NCBI GenBank assembly: GCA_030040235.1
Contig: JASHUC010000475.1
Span: 1 to 5,257, forward strand
Source: Gammaproteobacteria bacterium
GTDB taxonomy: Bacteria; Pseudomonadota; Gammaproteobacteria; Steroidobacterales; Steroidobacteraceae
Length of the DNA stretch: 5,257 nt
Direction of reading: 5' to 3'
Shown in pieces: positions 1-5,257 of this stretch. The position numbers were made by a program, and so were the translations under genes. Position 1 is the stretch's first letter. Every line of letters starts with the position of its first letter. Under the pieces are notes generated by a model, which made no database searches, was not told where the DNA came from, and saw only the letters and a program-made list of their open reading frames with translations.

Positions 1-98
1 GTGAGCTCGGGTGAGCGCGGCACCTGACCGTGGCGGCGCGCCTCCTCGAGGCGTTTCGCTGTCGGTTGTTCGGTGCGATCCTGAGCCGACTCGGCCAT
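1..98 (-). CDS. flhB: FlhB, flagellar export-gate switch protein (N-terminal 32 codons only)
   Basis: FlhB is an inner-membrane protein of the flagellar type III export apparatus. It sits against the FliPQR gate and switches export from rod/hook to filament substrates when FliK signals hook completion. Only the cytoplasmic N-terminus is visible. It reads MAESAQDRTEQPTAKRLEEA and continues RRHGQVPRSPEL to the window edge. The D(R/K)TE-PT-KR-xEAR-xGQV-RSxEL pattern is the family hallmark just before the first membrane segment. The ATG lies 3 bases after the fliR stop codon, and a GGAG ribosome binding site lies inside the fliR end, 8 bases before the ATG. The membrane segments and the autocleaved NPTH site lie outside the window, so integrity cannot be judged. 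Identity is strongly supported by both motif and position after fliR. Confidence 0.93.
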   Translation of the reverse strand, partial: MAESAQDRTEQPTAKRLEEARRHGQVPRSPEL

Positions 99-101
99 GA
101 C

Positions 102-884
102 TCAGACTCCGGCTCCGGAGAGGTGGCGCACCAGGACGAAGGCGGCGCCGATCAGCCGCACGAAATTCGACTGCAGCATCGGCAGGCTGAGGAGCACCAG
201 CGCGAGGCCGAGAAGCAGAGTGATTGGAAAGCCCACCGCGAACAGATTGAGCTGGGGCGCGGCGCGGCTCATGACCCCGAATGCGAGCTGCACGATGATG
301 AGGGCCGCGATTCCCGGCAGGGCGATCACGAGTGCGGCGCCGAAGATCTGCTCGCCCCATTGGATGAGCTGCCACAGGCCCGCGGTGCCGAGGCCAGCCT
401 CCCCCACGGGAAGTGTGCGGAAGCTGGCGGCGAGCGTCTCGATGAGACGCAAGTGCCCGTCGAGCGCGAGAAAGGTGAGCAGCACGAGAATGCCGTAGAG
501 CTGCCCGAGGACCGGCGTCTCCGTGCCATGCACGGGGTCGATGTTGTAGGCGAAGGAAAGACCCATGCCGTTCGCGATCAGCTGGCCGGCGACCTCCACC
601 GCATCGAAGATGATGTGCAGCGCGAATCCGAGCGCGACGCCGATGACGACCTGCTGCACCGTGACGACGACCCCCGCTGCGGAGAACGGCTCGATGGCCG
701 GCGGTGCCGGCACGAGTGGGGCGACGATGAGCGCGATTGCCGCCGCGAGCACGACCCGAATGCGCACCGGAACTCCCGCGGCCGAGAACACCGGGGCCAC
801 CATGAGGCAGGCGCCGATGCGCACGAACGGCCAGAAGAGCTGACTCAGCCAGGCTGCGAGCTGTCCGCTGGAGAGCGTGATCAT
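102..884 (-). CDS. fliR: FliR, flagellar export-gate membrane protein
   Basis: FliR forms, with five FliP and four FliQ, the helical export gate in the inner membrane at the centre of the MS ring, through which hook and filament subunits pass. The 260-residue product has the usual family length (about 255-265). It is very hydrophobic, with likely membrane segments near 12-34, 43-60, 72-94, 128-144, 178-203 and 213-235. Family signatures include VAGQLIANGMGLSFAYNIDP (about 98-117) followed by the G-T-x-T-P-V-L motif, and SRAAPQLNLFAVGFPITLLL (206-225). The ATG start lies 8 bases after the fliQ TAG stop. The only visible ribosome binding signal is a weak AGG overlapping that stop, so translation is probably coupled to fliQ. 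It is followed 3 bases later by flhB. No truncation or odd residue is apparent. Confidence 0.96.
   Translation of the reverse strand: MITLSSGQLAAWLSQLFWPFVRIGACLMVAPVFSAAGVPVRIRVVLAAAIALIVAPLVPAPPAIEPFSAAGVVVTVQQVVIGVALGFALHIIFDAVEVAGQLIANGMGLSFAYNIDPVHGTETPVLGQLYGILVLLTFLALDGHLRLIETLAASFRTLPVGEAGLGTAGLWQLIQWGEQIFGAALVIALPGIAALIIVQLAFGVMSRAAPQLNLFAVGFPITLLLGLALVLLSLPMLQSNFVRLIGAAFVLVRHLSGAGV
107..110 (-). promoter_or_regulatory. Ribosome binding site of flhB
   Basis: GGAG on the minus strand, 8 bases before the flhB ATG and inside the last codons of fliR. It supports the ATG at 98 as the start and implies that flhB translation follows fliR translation closely. Confidence 0.6.
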
Positions 885-892
885 GCCGGCGC

Positions 893-1162
893 CTAGTTGA
901 TGAGTCCCGGAATGCTCAGGATGAGCTCGCGCGTGTAGTTCACGATGACCTTCAGCATCCAGGGTCCGGCGATGACCAGTGCGAGCGCGAGGGCGAGCAG
1001 CTTCGGAATGAACGACAGCGTCATCTCGTTGATCTGGGTGGCGGCCTGGAAGGCGCCGACGATCAGACCGGTCGCGAGCGCGGTGAGCAGCAGCGGCGCG
1101 GCGAGCAACAGGGTGATCTCCAGGGCCCGTTGCCCGATCGTCATGATGGTTTCCGGCGTCAT
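893..1162 (-). CDS. fliQ: FliQ, flagellar export-gate small membrane protein
   Basis: FliQ is a small two-helix protein that wraps around the FliP/FliR core of the flagellar export gate in the inner membrane. The 89-residue product matches the family length. It starts [20 protein letters not shown], has membrane segments near 13-37 and 52-76, and carries the conserved connecting motif [17 protein letters not shown] at 38-54. The start overlaps the fliP stop as ATGA (1159-1162) with no clear ribosome binding site, so translation is probably coupled to fliP. It ends in TAG, 8 bases before fliR. The motif and its place between fliP and fliR make the assignment secure. The type III secretion homologue SctS is the alternative family, but the neighbours are all flagellar. 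Confidence 0.96.
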   Translation of the reverse strand: MTPETIMTIGQRALEITLLLAAPLLLTALATGLIVGAFQAATQINEMTLSFIPKLLALALALVIAGPWMLKVIVNYTRELILSIPGLIN

Positions 1163-1848
1163 GGGTAGAAGCTCGCGGCGAGGGTGCCCATCACGAGCGA
1201 CCAGCCGTCAACCAGGACGAACAGCATCAGCTTGAAGGGCAGGGAGATGAGCACGGGCGAGAGCATCATCATGCCCATCGACATGAGCACGCTCGCCACG
1301 ACCAGATCGATGATCACGAACGGGATGAAGATCAGGAACCCGATGATGAAGGCGGTCTTGAGCTCGCTCGTCACGAAAGCCGGCACGAGCACCGTGAGCG
1401 GCACGTCCTGGGGAGTCGCGTAGCCCTTGCCGCCGGAGATGCGCACGAAGGTCGCGATGTCGCTCTCGCGGGTCTGGTTGAGCATGAAGCTCTTGAGCGG
1501 CACGGAGGCCTTCTGCAGCGCCGTGCCCGCATCGATGGTGCCTGCCATGTACGGCTGGACGGCCTGCGTGTTGATCCGGTCCACGACCGGGGCCATCACG
1601 AAGAGCGTGAGGAATAGGGCGATGCCGAGCAGCACTTGATTGGGAGGCGTCTGTCCTGCCCCGAGTGCCTGCCGCAGAATGCTGAGCACGATCACGATGC
1701 GTGTGAACGCGGTCATCATGAGCAGGACGGCGGGCAGGAGCGTCACGGCCGTCATCAGCAGCAGGACCTGCAGCGTGAGGTCGTAGGTCTGACCGCCGCC
1801 GGGGGCCGCGTGGACGGTGAGCGCTGCGATGCCGGGGTCGGCGATCAT
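1159..1848 (-). CDS. fliP: FliP, flagellar export-gate core protein
   Basis: FliP forms the pentameric core of the flagellar export gate. The 229-residue product carries both classical FliP signatures: [20 protein letters not shown] (156-175) and [12 protein letters not shown] (205-216). It also has [20 protein letters not shown] (42-61), [14 protein letters not shown] (68-81) and the methionine-rich gate loop MGMMMLSP (191-198). Likely membrane segments are near 26-48, 71-89, 167-190 and 192-214. The oddity is the N-terminus. Many FliP proteins begin with a cleavable signal peptide, whereas this one starts [20 protein letters not shown], roughly where the mature protein normally begins. In-frame codons upstream of this ATG are arginine-rich, not signal-like, so a longer start does not rescue it. 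The start overlaps the fliO stop as ATGA (1845-1848), and the stop overlaps fliQ in the same way. Confidence 0.96.
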   Translation of the reverse strand: MIADPGIAALTVHAAPGGGQTYDLTLQVLLLMTAVTLLPAVLLMMTAFTRIVIVLSILRQALGAGQTPPNQVLLGIALFLTLFVMAPVVDRINTQAVQPYMAGTIDAGTALQKASVPLKSFMLNQTRESDIATFVRISGGKGYATPQDVPLTVLVPAFVTSELKTAFIIGFLIFIPFVIIDLVVASVLMSMGMMMLSPVLISLPFKLMLFVLVDGWSLVMGTLAASFYP

Positions 1849-2300
1849 GATTTGCCGAGACTCTTGAGGAGCATCGCGCGGAAGCTCGGGCGATCGGCCG
1901 CTTCGCGCACGCCGCTGCCCGCGATCTCCACCGGCTCGGCGAGCACGTGCAGCGTCGCAACCTGCCCCTGGCCCACGCCGACCAAGAGTTGAGTGGCGCC
2001 GACCTTCACGAGCACGGCACGCTCCTTGGGGCCGAGGCGCACCTCGGCAAGCACGGCGAGAGGCCCGGCGCGTCCCGCGACGATGCGCAGGCGGCGCGCG
2101 AGCCAGGCCAGGGCGAAGATCGCGGCGAGCACCACGCCCAAGGCGAGCGTCACCTCGGCGAGGCCTCCCATGCCGGCCGCGGGCGGCCCGCCCGCCATCT
2201 CCGGCGCTGCAAACGGCCGCGCAGCAGGAACGGCAGCCGAGGCGGCCGGGGCTGCGGCCGCCATGCAGGCAAGGAGCGCGATGTAGCGGCCGCGGATCAT
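1845..2300 (-). CDS. fliO: FliO, flagellar export-gate assembly protein
   Basis: FliO is a poorly conserved membrane protein that stabilises FliP and scaffolds assembly of its ring before the gate is complete. It is absent from the finished channel. The 151-residue product starts [20 protein letters not shown], which looks like a signal peptide with possible cleavage after ASA at about residue 22. A Pro/Ala/Gly-rich linker follows, then one membrane helix (about 47-68, ending WLARRLR) and a cytoplasmic domain. That domain contains [20 protein letters not shown] (81-100) and [10 protein letters not shown] (103-112), the usual FliO core. The ATG overlaps the fliN stop as ATGA (2297-2300), with only a weak upstream ribosome binding sequence, so translation is probably coupled. 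The assignment rests on the core motif, topology and position between fliN and fliP. Confidence 0.92.
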   Translation of the reverse strand: MIRGRYIALLACMAAAAPAASAAVPAARPFAAPEMAGGPPAAGMGGLAEVTLALGVVLAAIFALAWLARRLRIVAGRAGPLAVLAEVRLGPKERAVLVKVGATQLLVGVGQGQVATLHVLAEPVEIAGSGVREAADRPSFRAMLLKSLGKS

Positions 2301-2638
2301 TTCAACTTGCGGATGCGCTCGGCCGGACTGATGACATCGGTGAGCCGGATGCCGAACTTCTCGTTGACGACCACCACCTCGCCGTGCGCGATGAGCGTTC
2401 CGTTCACGAAGACGTCGAGGGGCTCGCCCGCCTCGCGATCGAGCTCGACCACCGAGCCCTGATTGAGCTGCAGCAGGTTGCGGATCGGAATGCGTGTGCG
2501 TCCGACTTCCATCGAGAGGATGACGGGCACGTCGAGGATGAACTCCAGGTTGACCTCGCGGCCGGCCTCCGCTGCGGCACCCTCCTCGCGGAGGTTGTCG
2601 AATTCGGCGGCACGCGCCTCGGTTGCTTTGGCTGTCAT
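2297..2638 (-). CDS. fliN: FliN, flagellar motor switch (C-ring) protein
   Basis: FliN forms, with FliM, the lower part of the cytoplasmic C ring. It takes part in CheY-dependent switching of rotation and docks the export ATPase complex through FliH. The 113-residue product is a short-type FliN. It has a charged Ala/Glu-rich N-terminus (1-28) and one SpoA domain (about 31-108). Clear family motifs are [20 protein letters not shown] (35-54), [20 protein letters not shown] (55-74), then [20 protein letters not shown] (78-97) and [16 protein letters not shown] to the end. The ATG lies 10 bases after the fliM stop, with a GAGGA ribosome binding site overlapping that stop codon. The stop overlaps the fliO start by 4 bases. 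Confidence 0.97.
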   Translation of the reverse strand: MTAKATEARAAEFDNLREEGAAAEAGREVNLEFILDVPVILSMEVGRTRIPIRNLLQLNQGSVVELDREAGEPLDVFVNGTLIAHGEVVVVNEKFGIRLTDVISPAERIRKLK

Positions 2639-2645
2639 CTAGCGT

Positions 2646-2650
2646 TCCTC
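2646..2650 (-). promoter_or_regulatory. Ribosome binding site of fliN
   Basis: GAGGA on the minus strand, overlapping the fliM stop codon (TGAGGA) and 7 bases before the fliN ATG. It is the best Shine-Dalgarno sequence inside the fliL-flhB block, perhaps reflecting the need for several FliN copies per FliM in the C ring (the stoichiometry link is inference). Confidence 0.7.
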
Positions 2651-3674
2651 AGGCCTTCTTGGCCGTTAGGGACTCCGGGGCAGGCTTGGGACGGCGGATG
2701 CGCTCGTCGATCTTCACGGCCTGCTGGCCGCGCGAGATGCCGAAGGCGCCGCGAAAGATCGGAACCGACTCCGCGAGCAAGGTGACCTTGCCCATGAAGT
2801 CGCACGGGATCACGTCGCCGGGCTTGAGATTGAGCACCTCGGCGAGGTTGAGCGAGCTGCGACCGAGCTGCGTCGAGATCTCGATCTCGGCATCGTCGAT
2901 CTCCTCGCGCAACGCGTGCAGCCAGCGCTCATCGTGCTCGGCGCGATCGCTCTGCACGCCGGCATCGAGCACATCGCGCAGCGGCTCGATCATCGCGTAG
3001 GGCATGGTGAGGTGCAGATCGCCGCCGCCGCCGTCGAGCTCGATGTGGAAGGAGCTGAGCACCACGATCTCCGAGGGGCTCACGATGTTGGCGAAGTGCG
3101 GGTTGATCTCCGACTGCAGGTACTCGATCTCGATCGCCGCCACGTGCGACCACGCCTCGCGCAGATCGACGAACGCACTGCGCAGCAGCATGTGAATGAT
3201 GCGCTGCTCGGTCGCGGTGAAATCGCGCCCCTCGATCTTGACGAGCCGGCCGCTGCCGCCGAAGAAGTTGTCGACCAGGGTGAAGACGAGCTTGGGATCG
3301 AGCACCACGAGCGCCGTGCCGCGAAGCGGGTTGATCTTTACCAGGTTCAGGCTGGTCGGCACCTGCAGCGCGTGCACGTATTCGCTGAACTTCTTCATCT
3401 GCACGGGGCTGACGCTGATCTCGGGTGCGCGCCGCAGCAGGTTGTACAGGCTCAGGCGAAAGCGGCGCGCGAAGCGCTCGTTGATCATCTCGAGCGTGGG
3501 CAACCGCCCGCGCACGATGCGCACCTGATTGCGAAAGTCGAAGGTGCGCGCCTCCCCAGGGGCAGGCGGCGGCTCGGTGTCGACCGCGCCGGCATCGATG
3601 CCGTGAATGAGCGCGTCGATCTCGTCCTGGCTCAGGATCTTTTCAGCGGTCACGGGTGTTTCCGGTTGGCTCAC
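2649..3674 (-). CDS. fliM: FliM, flagellar motor switch protein
   Basis: FliM is the C-ring protein that binds phosphorylated CheY and transmits the signal to FliG to change rotation direction. The 341-residue product has the family layout. The CheY-binding N-terminal peptide ILSQDEIDALIHG is at 13-25, followed by a Pro-rich linker (about 29-42). The FliG-binding middle domain (about 45-240) contains the diagnostic GGSG motif in LVDNFFGGSGR (133-143). A C-terminal SpoA domain (about 256-326) includes LNLKPGDVIP (281-290) and the C-terminal end is basic. The chosen start is GTG, overlapping the fliL stop as GTGA (3671-3674). It has no strong ribosome binding site, so initiation probably depends on translation of fliL. 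A second GTG at codon 8 is possible but has no better signal. All expected functional motifs are present. Confidence 0.97.
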   Translation of the reverse strand: MSQPETPVTAEKILSQDEIDALIHGIDAGAVDTEPPPAPGEARTFDFRNQVRIVRGRLPTLEMINERFARRFRLSLYNLLRRAPEISVSPVQMKKFSEYVHALQVPTSLNLVKINPLRGTALVVLDPKLVFTLVDNFFGGSGRLVKIEGRDFTATEQRIIHMLLRSAFVDLREAWSHVAAIEIEYLQSEINPHFANIVSPSEIVVLSSFHIELDGGGGDLHLTMPYAMIEPLRDVLDAGVQSDRAEHDERWLHALREEIDDAEIEISTQLGRSSLNLAEVLNLKPGDVIPCDFMGKVTLLAESVPIFRGAFGISRGQQAVKIDERIRRPKPAPESLTAKKA

Positions 3675-4189
3675 TGCATCACGAAACTGGTGAAATAGAG
3701 CGCCTCGACGCGCTCGGATTTCCCGCCGTTCGCCTCGACCGCCTTGCGCACGGCCGTGAGCGCTGCGGCACGCAAGCGTTCCTTGCCCTCGCGCGTTGCG
3801 ATGTCGGCGTACTTCTGGTTGCTGAAGAGCAGCAACAGGTCGTTACGGATCACCGGATCGTTGGCTTTGATGAGATCAGCCGTCGCCGGGTCGTGGGTCA
3901 TGACCTGCACGGAGATCTGCAGGAAGCGCACGAGCTGCTCGGCCTGGAAGTTGGTGACGAACGCCGGATCGAGCGCGACGTAGATGGGTGGGCCGGTCGG
4001 CACCGCCGGCGCGGCCGCATCCTTGGGCTTCGAAGTGGAATGCGCGAGCCAGAACCACCCGCCCGCGGCCGCCGCGAGCACTGCGGTCGCGACGATGGCG
4101 ATCAGGAGCCAGGGGCGCTTGCGGGGCCCGGCGGCCTCGTCCGCCAGCGGCACGTCCGCGGCGGGCTCCAGAGTCGGGATATCAGCCAT
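3671..4189 (-). CDS. fliL: FliL, flagellar basal-body-associated membrane protein
   Basis: FliL is a single-span inner-membrane protein whose periplasmic domain rings the MotAB-type stator and supports torque and stator stability. The 172-residue product has an acidic cytoplasmic N-terminus (1-22), the basic boundary PRKRP, one membrane helix (about 27-49) and a Pro/Ala-rich linker (50-68). The periplasmic domain (about 69-172) contains PIYVALDPAFVTNF (68-81), RFLQISVQVMTHDP (88-101), NDPVIRNDLLLLFSNQ (110-125) and the typical C-terminal end VEALYFTSFVMQ. The ATG is preceded by AGGTGA at 7 bases, and 41 bases upstream of the ATG is the edge of a sigma-54 promoter, so this is the first gene of a transcription unit. 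Its stop overlaps the fliM GTG start. Confidence 0.95.
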   Translation of the reverse strand: MADIPTLEPAADVPLADEAAGPRKRPWLLIAIVATAVLAAAAGGWFWLAHSTSKPKDAAAPAVPTGPPIYVALDPAFVTNFQAEQLVRFLQISVQVMTHDPATADLIKANDPVIRNDLLLLFSNQKYADIATREGKERLRAAALTAVRKAVEANGGKSERVEALYFTSFVMQ

Positions 4190-4196
4190 CCTCGCA

Positions 4197-4202
4197 TCAC
4201 CT
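4197..4202 (-). promoter_or_regulatory. Ribosome binding site of fliL
   Basis: AGGTGA on the minus strand, 7 bases before the fliL ATG. A second purine run, GAGG, directly abuts the ATG and is too close to serve as a Shine-Dalgarno sequence. The site supports the ATG at 4189 as the start. Confidence 0.6.
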
Positions 4203-4229
4203 GCACGTCAATTGCGCGGCTTGTAGGAG

Positions 4230-4245
4230 TGCAACGCGTATGCCA
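4230..4245 (-). promoter_or_regulatory. Sigma-54 (RpoN) promoter of the fliL-flhB operon
   Basis: The minus strand reads TGGCATACGCGTTGCA. It matches the sigma-54 consensus TGGCAC-N5-TTGCA at every key position except C to T at the sixth base, with the GG and GC elements at exactly the right spacing. The start of transcription would fall near 4219, giving a leader of about 30 bases before fliL. Sigma-54 promoters need an activator ATPase. In Pseudomonas-type flagellar systems this is FleQ, and the fliL operon there is RpoN/FleQ dependent (established for P. aeruginosa). The sequence itself shows only the promoter; the identity of the activator is inference. Confidence 0.85.
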
Positions 4246-4319
4246 CCGGAGCAAACGAGCGGCTAAGTAGCGCACGCGCAAGGAATTTCCGGCTTGCGAG
4301 GGTGTGTGAAGCGTGTCTC

Positions 4320-4377
4320 AAACGGCGCGCGCGACGGAAACTTGGCGCGCGGGCCGGAGACTTGGCGCGCGGGCCGG
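4320..4377. repeat. 20-base tandem repeat, two near-identical copies plus one degenerate copy
   Basis: On the plus strand, AAACTTGGCGCGCGGGCCGG (4338-4357) is followed directly by AGACTTGGCGCGCGGGCCGG (4358-4377), a single mismatch in 20. The preceding 18 bases, AAACGGCGCGCGCGACGG (4320-4337), look like a third copy missing TT and diverged at three bases. The repeat sits 22 bases beyond the fliK stop and about 75-132 bases upstream of the -24 element of the fliL promoter. It could be simple slippage in GC-rich DNA, part of the fliK transcript end, or a set of protein-binding sites. The sequence alone does not decide. Confidence 0.8.
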
Positions 4378-4399
4378 CCGGCTGCGCGGCTCAGCGCGA

Positions 4400-5257
4400 T
4401 CAGGCGTAGAGATCGAGCAGTCCCAGGTGCGGGACCGCGGCGGACACCGGTGTGCTCGCATCGGTCGGCGTCTGCGAGGCGTTCGGCGCTGCGTTTGCCG
4501 CAGCCTGCTCCCTGAGCTGGCGCGGGGCGTCCCGGAATACGCCGGCATCGGCAAGCGCAAGGCCCTGCGCTGCGAACATCGCGTGCAGGTGCGGCAGCGC
4601 CTGCTCGAGCGCCGCGCGGGTGTCGGACTGGGTGGCGCTGAACCAGACACTCGCCTCGCCCCCGTGCACCGCGATACGCACCTCGATCGGGCCGAGATCG
4701 GGCGGCGAGACCTGCAGAGAGGCCCCCCCGATCCCGTGGTGCGCCATCCAGGTGAGCTGACCGCCGAGCTCGTCGGCCCAGGCCGTGCTGCCCACGGCTT
4801 CGCGGAGCTCGGATTGCAGGGACAAAGTGCTCGCGGCGTCCGTGGAGGTGAGATGCGCAGGGAGCCCCGCGGAACGCGACGGGTCCACCGGATCCGAGGT
4901 CCCGGCATTCGCAGCGCCCACCGCAGCCAACACGCTCGCAGCGGCGACCGTCGTGGCTGCGGTCGCTGCGCTCGCGGCACCCGCGCTGCTCGCAGGTCCC
5001 GCGGCACCTGCGCTGACAGCGCCCGCTGCGCCTTGCGCTGTCGCGCTGCTCGTTGCGACTGGATCCGCCGCGGCGGCGCCTGATGGTGTCGTCGGCGCCT
5101 GTGCCGTCGAGGCGGGGTTTGCCGCGATCGTGGGCGAGCTCTGCGCAGGAAGGGTCGCGGCTGCGCTCTGCGCGAGCAGCATCTGCAGGGCACGCTGCGC
5201 GCCGGCCGCGCGATCCGATGGATCCGCCCCGGCGAAGGGCGCGGGTGTCGCTCCCCC
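4400..5257 (-). CDS. fliK: FliK, flagellar hook-length control protein (C-terminal 285 residues, 5' end outside window)
   Basis: FliK is secreted during hook assembly, measures hook length and then uses its C-terminal domain to make FlhB switch export to filament substrates. The frame stays open to the right edge, beyond the first internal ATG (5182), so the gene start is not in the window. Visible residues 26 to about 125 form a low-complexity Ala/Thr/Ser/Pro-rich stretch, typical of the flexible FliK ruler. The Flg_hook domain lies at about 160-243. It includes AWADELGGQLTWMAHHGIGG (159-178), then ASLQVSPPDLGPIEVRIAVH (179-198) with the characteristic L-V-PPDLG-IEVRI pattern, followed by a VWFSA strand and a helix RAALEQALPHLHAMFAAQGL. 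A Gln/Ala/Pro-rich tail ends LLDLYA. The domain and the place before fliL support the call. The N-terminal ruler length cannot be judged. Confidence 0.92.
   Translation of the reverse strand, partial: GGATPAPFAGADPSDRAAGAQRALQMLLAQSAAATLPAQSSPTIAANPASTAQAPTTPSGAAAADPVATSSATAQGAAGAVSAGAAGPASSAGAASAATAATTVAAASVLAAVGAANAGTSDPVDPSRSAGLPAHLTSTDAASTLSLQSELREAVGSTAWADELGGQLTWMAHHGIGGASLQVSPPDLGPIEVRIAVHGGEASVWFSATQSDTRAALEQALPHLHAMFAAQGLALADAGVFRDAPRQLREQAAANAAPNASQTPTDASTPVSAAVPHLGLLDLYA

Larger units (their letters stand above)
4190..4399. other. fliK-fliL intergenic region
   Basis: This is the only non-coding gap larger than 10 bases in the window. From the fliK side it holds the tandem GC-rich repeats, a 9-base palindrome-like GGAATTTCC (4282-4290), the sigma-54 promoter, an AATTGAC sequence in the leader (4207-4213, minus strand) and the fliL ribosome binding site. 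I find no convincing small gene, tRNA or intrinsic terminator with a U run. Confidence 0.8.

Noticed and set aside
30..896. Long plus-strand open frame (288 codons) opposite fliR, rich in Glu, Arg, His and Asp
   Set aside because: It is the antisense shadow of a hydrophobic GC-rich gene. It has no recognisable domain, and fliR on the other strand is unmistakable over the same bases.
2916..3698. Plus-strand open frame of 260 codons opposite fliM
   Set aside because: Antisense shadow of fliM. The composition is that of complementary GC-rich codons, with no family motif.
4282..4290. Palindrome-like GGAATTTCC in the fliK-fliL gap
   Set aside because: Nine bases with a central unpaired base is common by chance, and it matches no regulator site I can name with confidence.
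4320..4399. Possible intrinsic terminator after fliK
   Set aside because: CGCGCG segments could form short stems, but there is no clean hairpin followed by a U run (only UUU), so fliK may read through or end by another mechanism.
4313..5083. Plus-strand open frame of 256 codons opposite fliK
   Set aside because: Arg/Gly-rich antisense reading with no motif, spanning the promoter gap and fliK; not a credible gene.
5180..5182. ATG at 5182 as the start of fliK
   Set aside because: The frame stays open to the window edge with no stop, there is no ribosome binding site before this ATG, and FliK normally has a long N-terminal part, so it is more likely an internal Met.
4318..5193. Minus-strand Arg/Pro-rich open frame of 291 codons overlapping fliK in another frame
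   Set aside because: Arg/Pro/Ser-rich product typical of a shifted reading of Ala-rich GC DNA. The fliK frame carries a clear Flg_hook domain and the correct stop.

Overview
This window is one stretch of a bacterial flagellar gene cluster, with every gene on the minus strand. In transcription order (right to left) it holds fliK (its start lies beyond base 5257), a 210-base non-coding gap, then fliL, fliM, fliN, fliO, fliP, fliQ, fliR and the first 32 codons of flhB, which runs off the left edge. The order fliK / fliLMNOPQR-flhB, the high GC content, and the FliN, FliM and FliP sequences point to a GC-rich proteobacterium. A gammaproteobacterium with a Pseudomonas- or Xanthomonas-like flagellar system is most likely, but I cannot name a genus.

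The genes work as follows. FliK is the hook-length ruler and substrate-switch protein. FliL is a single-span membrane protein near the stator. FliM and FliN are C-ring (switch) components that bind CheY-P and set rotation direction. FliO is an assembly factor for the export gate, FliP, FliQ and FliR form the gate itself, and FlhB is the gate-associated switch protein that FliK acts on. From fliL to flhB the genes are packed very tightly: four junctions are 4-base overlaps (one GTGA, three ATGA), and the others have gaps of 3 to 10 bases. This indicates one transcript with translational coupling.

The only real non-coding space is 4190-4399, between fliK and fliL. It contains a very good sigma-54 (RpoN) promoter, TGGCATACGCGTTGCA, pointing into fliL with exact -24/-12 spacing. 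There is a Shine-Dalgarno site just before fliL, and a GC-rich run of two 20-base tandem repeats plus a degenerate third copy next to the end of fliK. So fliL-flhB can be transcribed separately from fliK, probably under an RpoN-dependent flagellar activator of the FleQ type.

I see no undescribed system, mobile element, RNA gene or CRISPR array. The points most worth checking are the sigma-54 promoter, the upstream tandem repeats, and a FliP that appears to lack the usual cleavable signal peptide.
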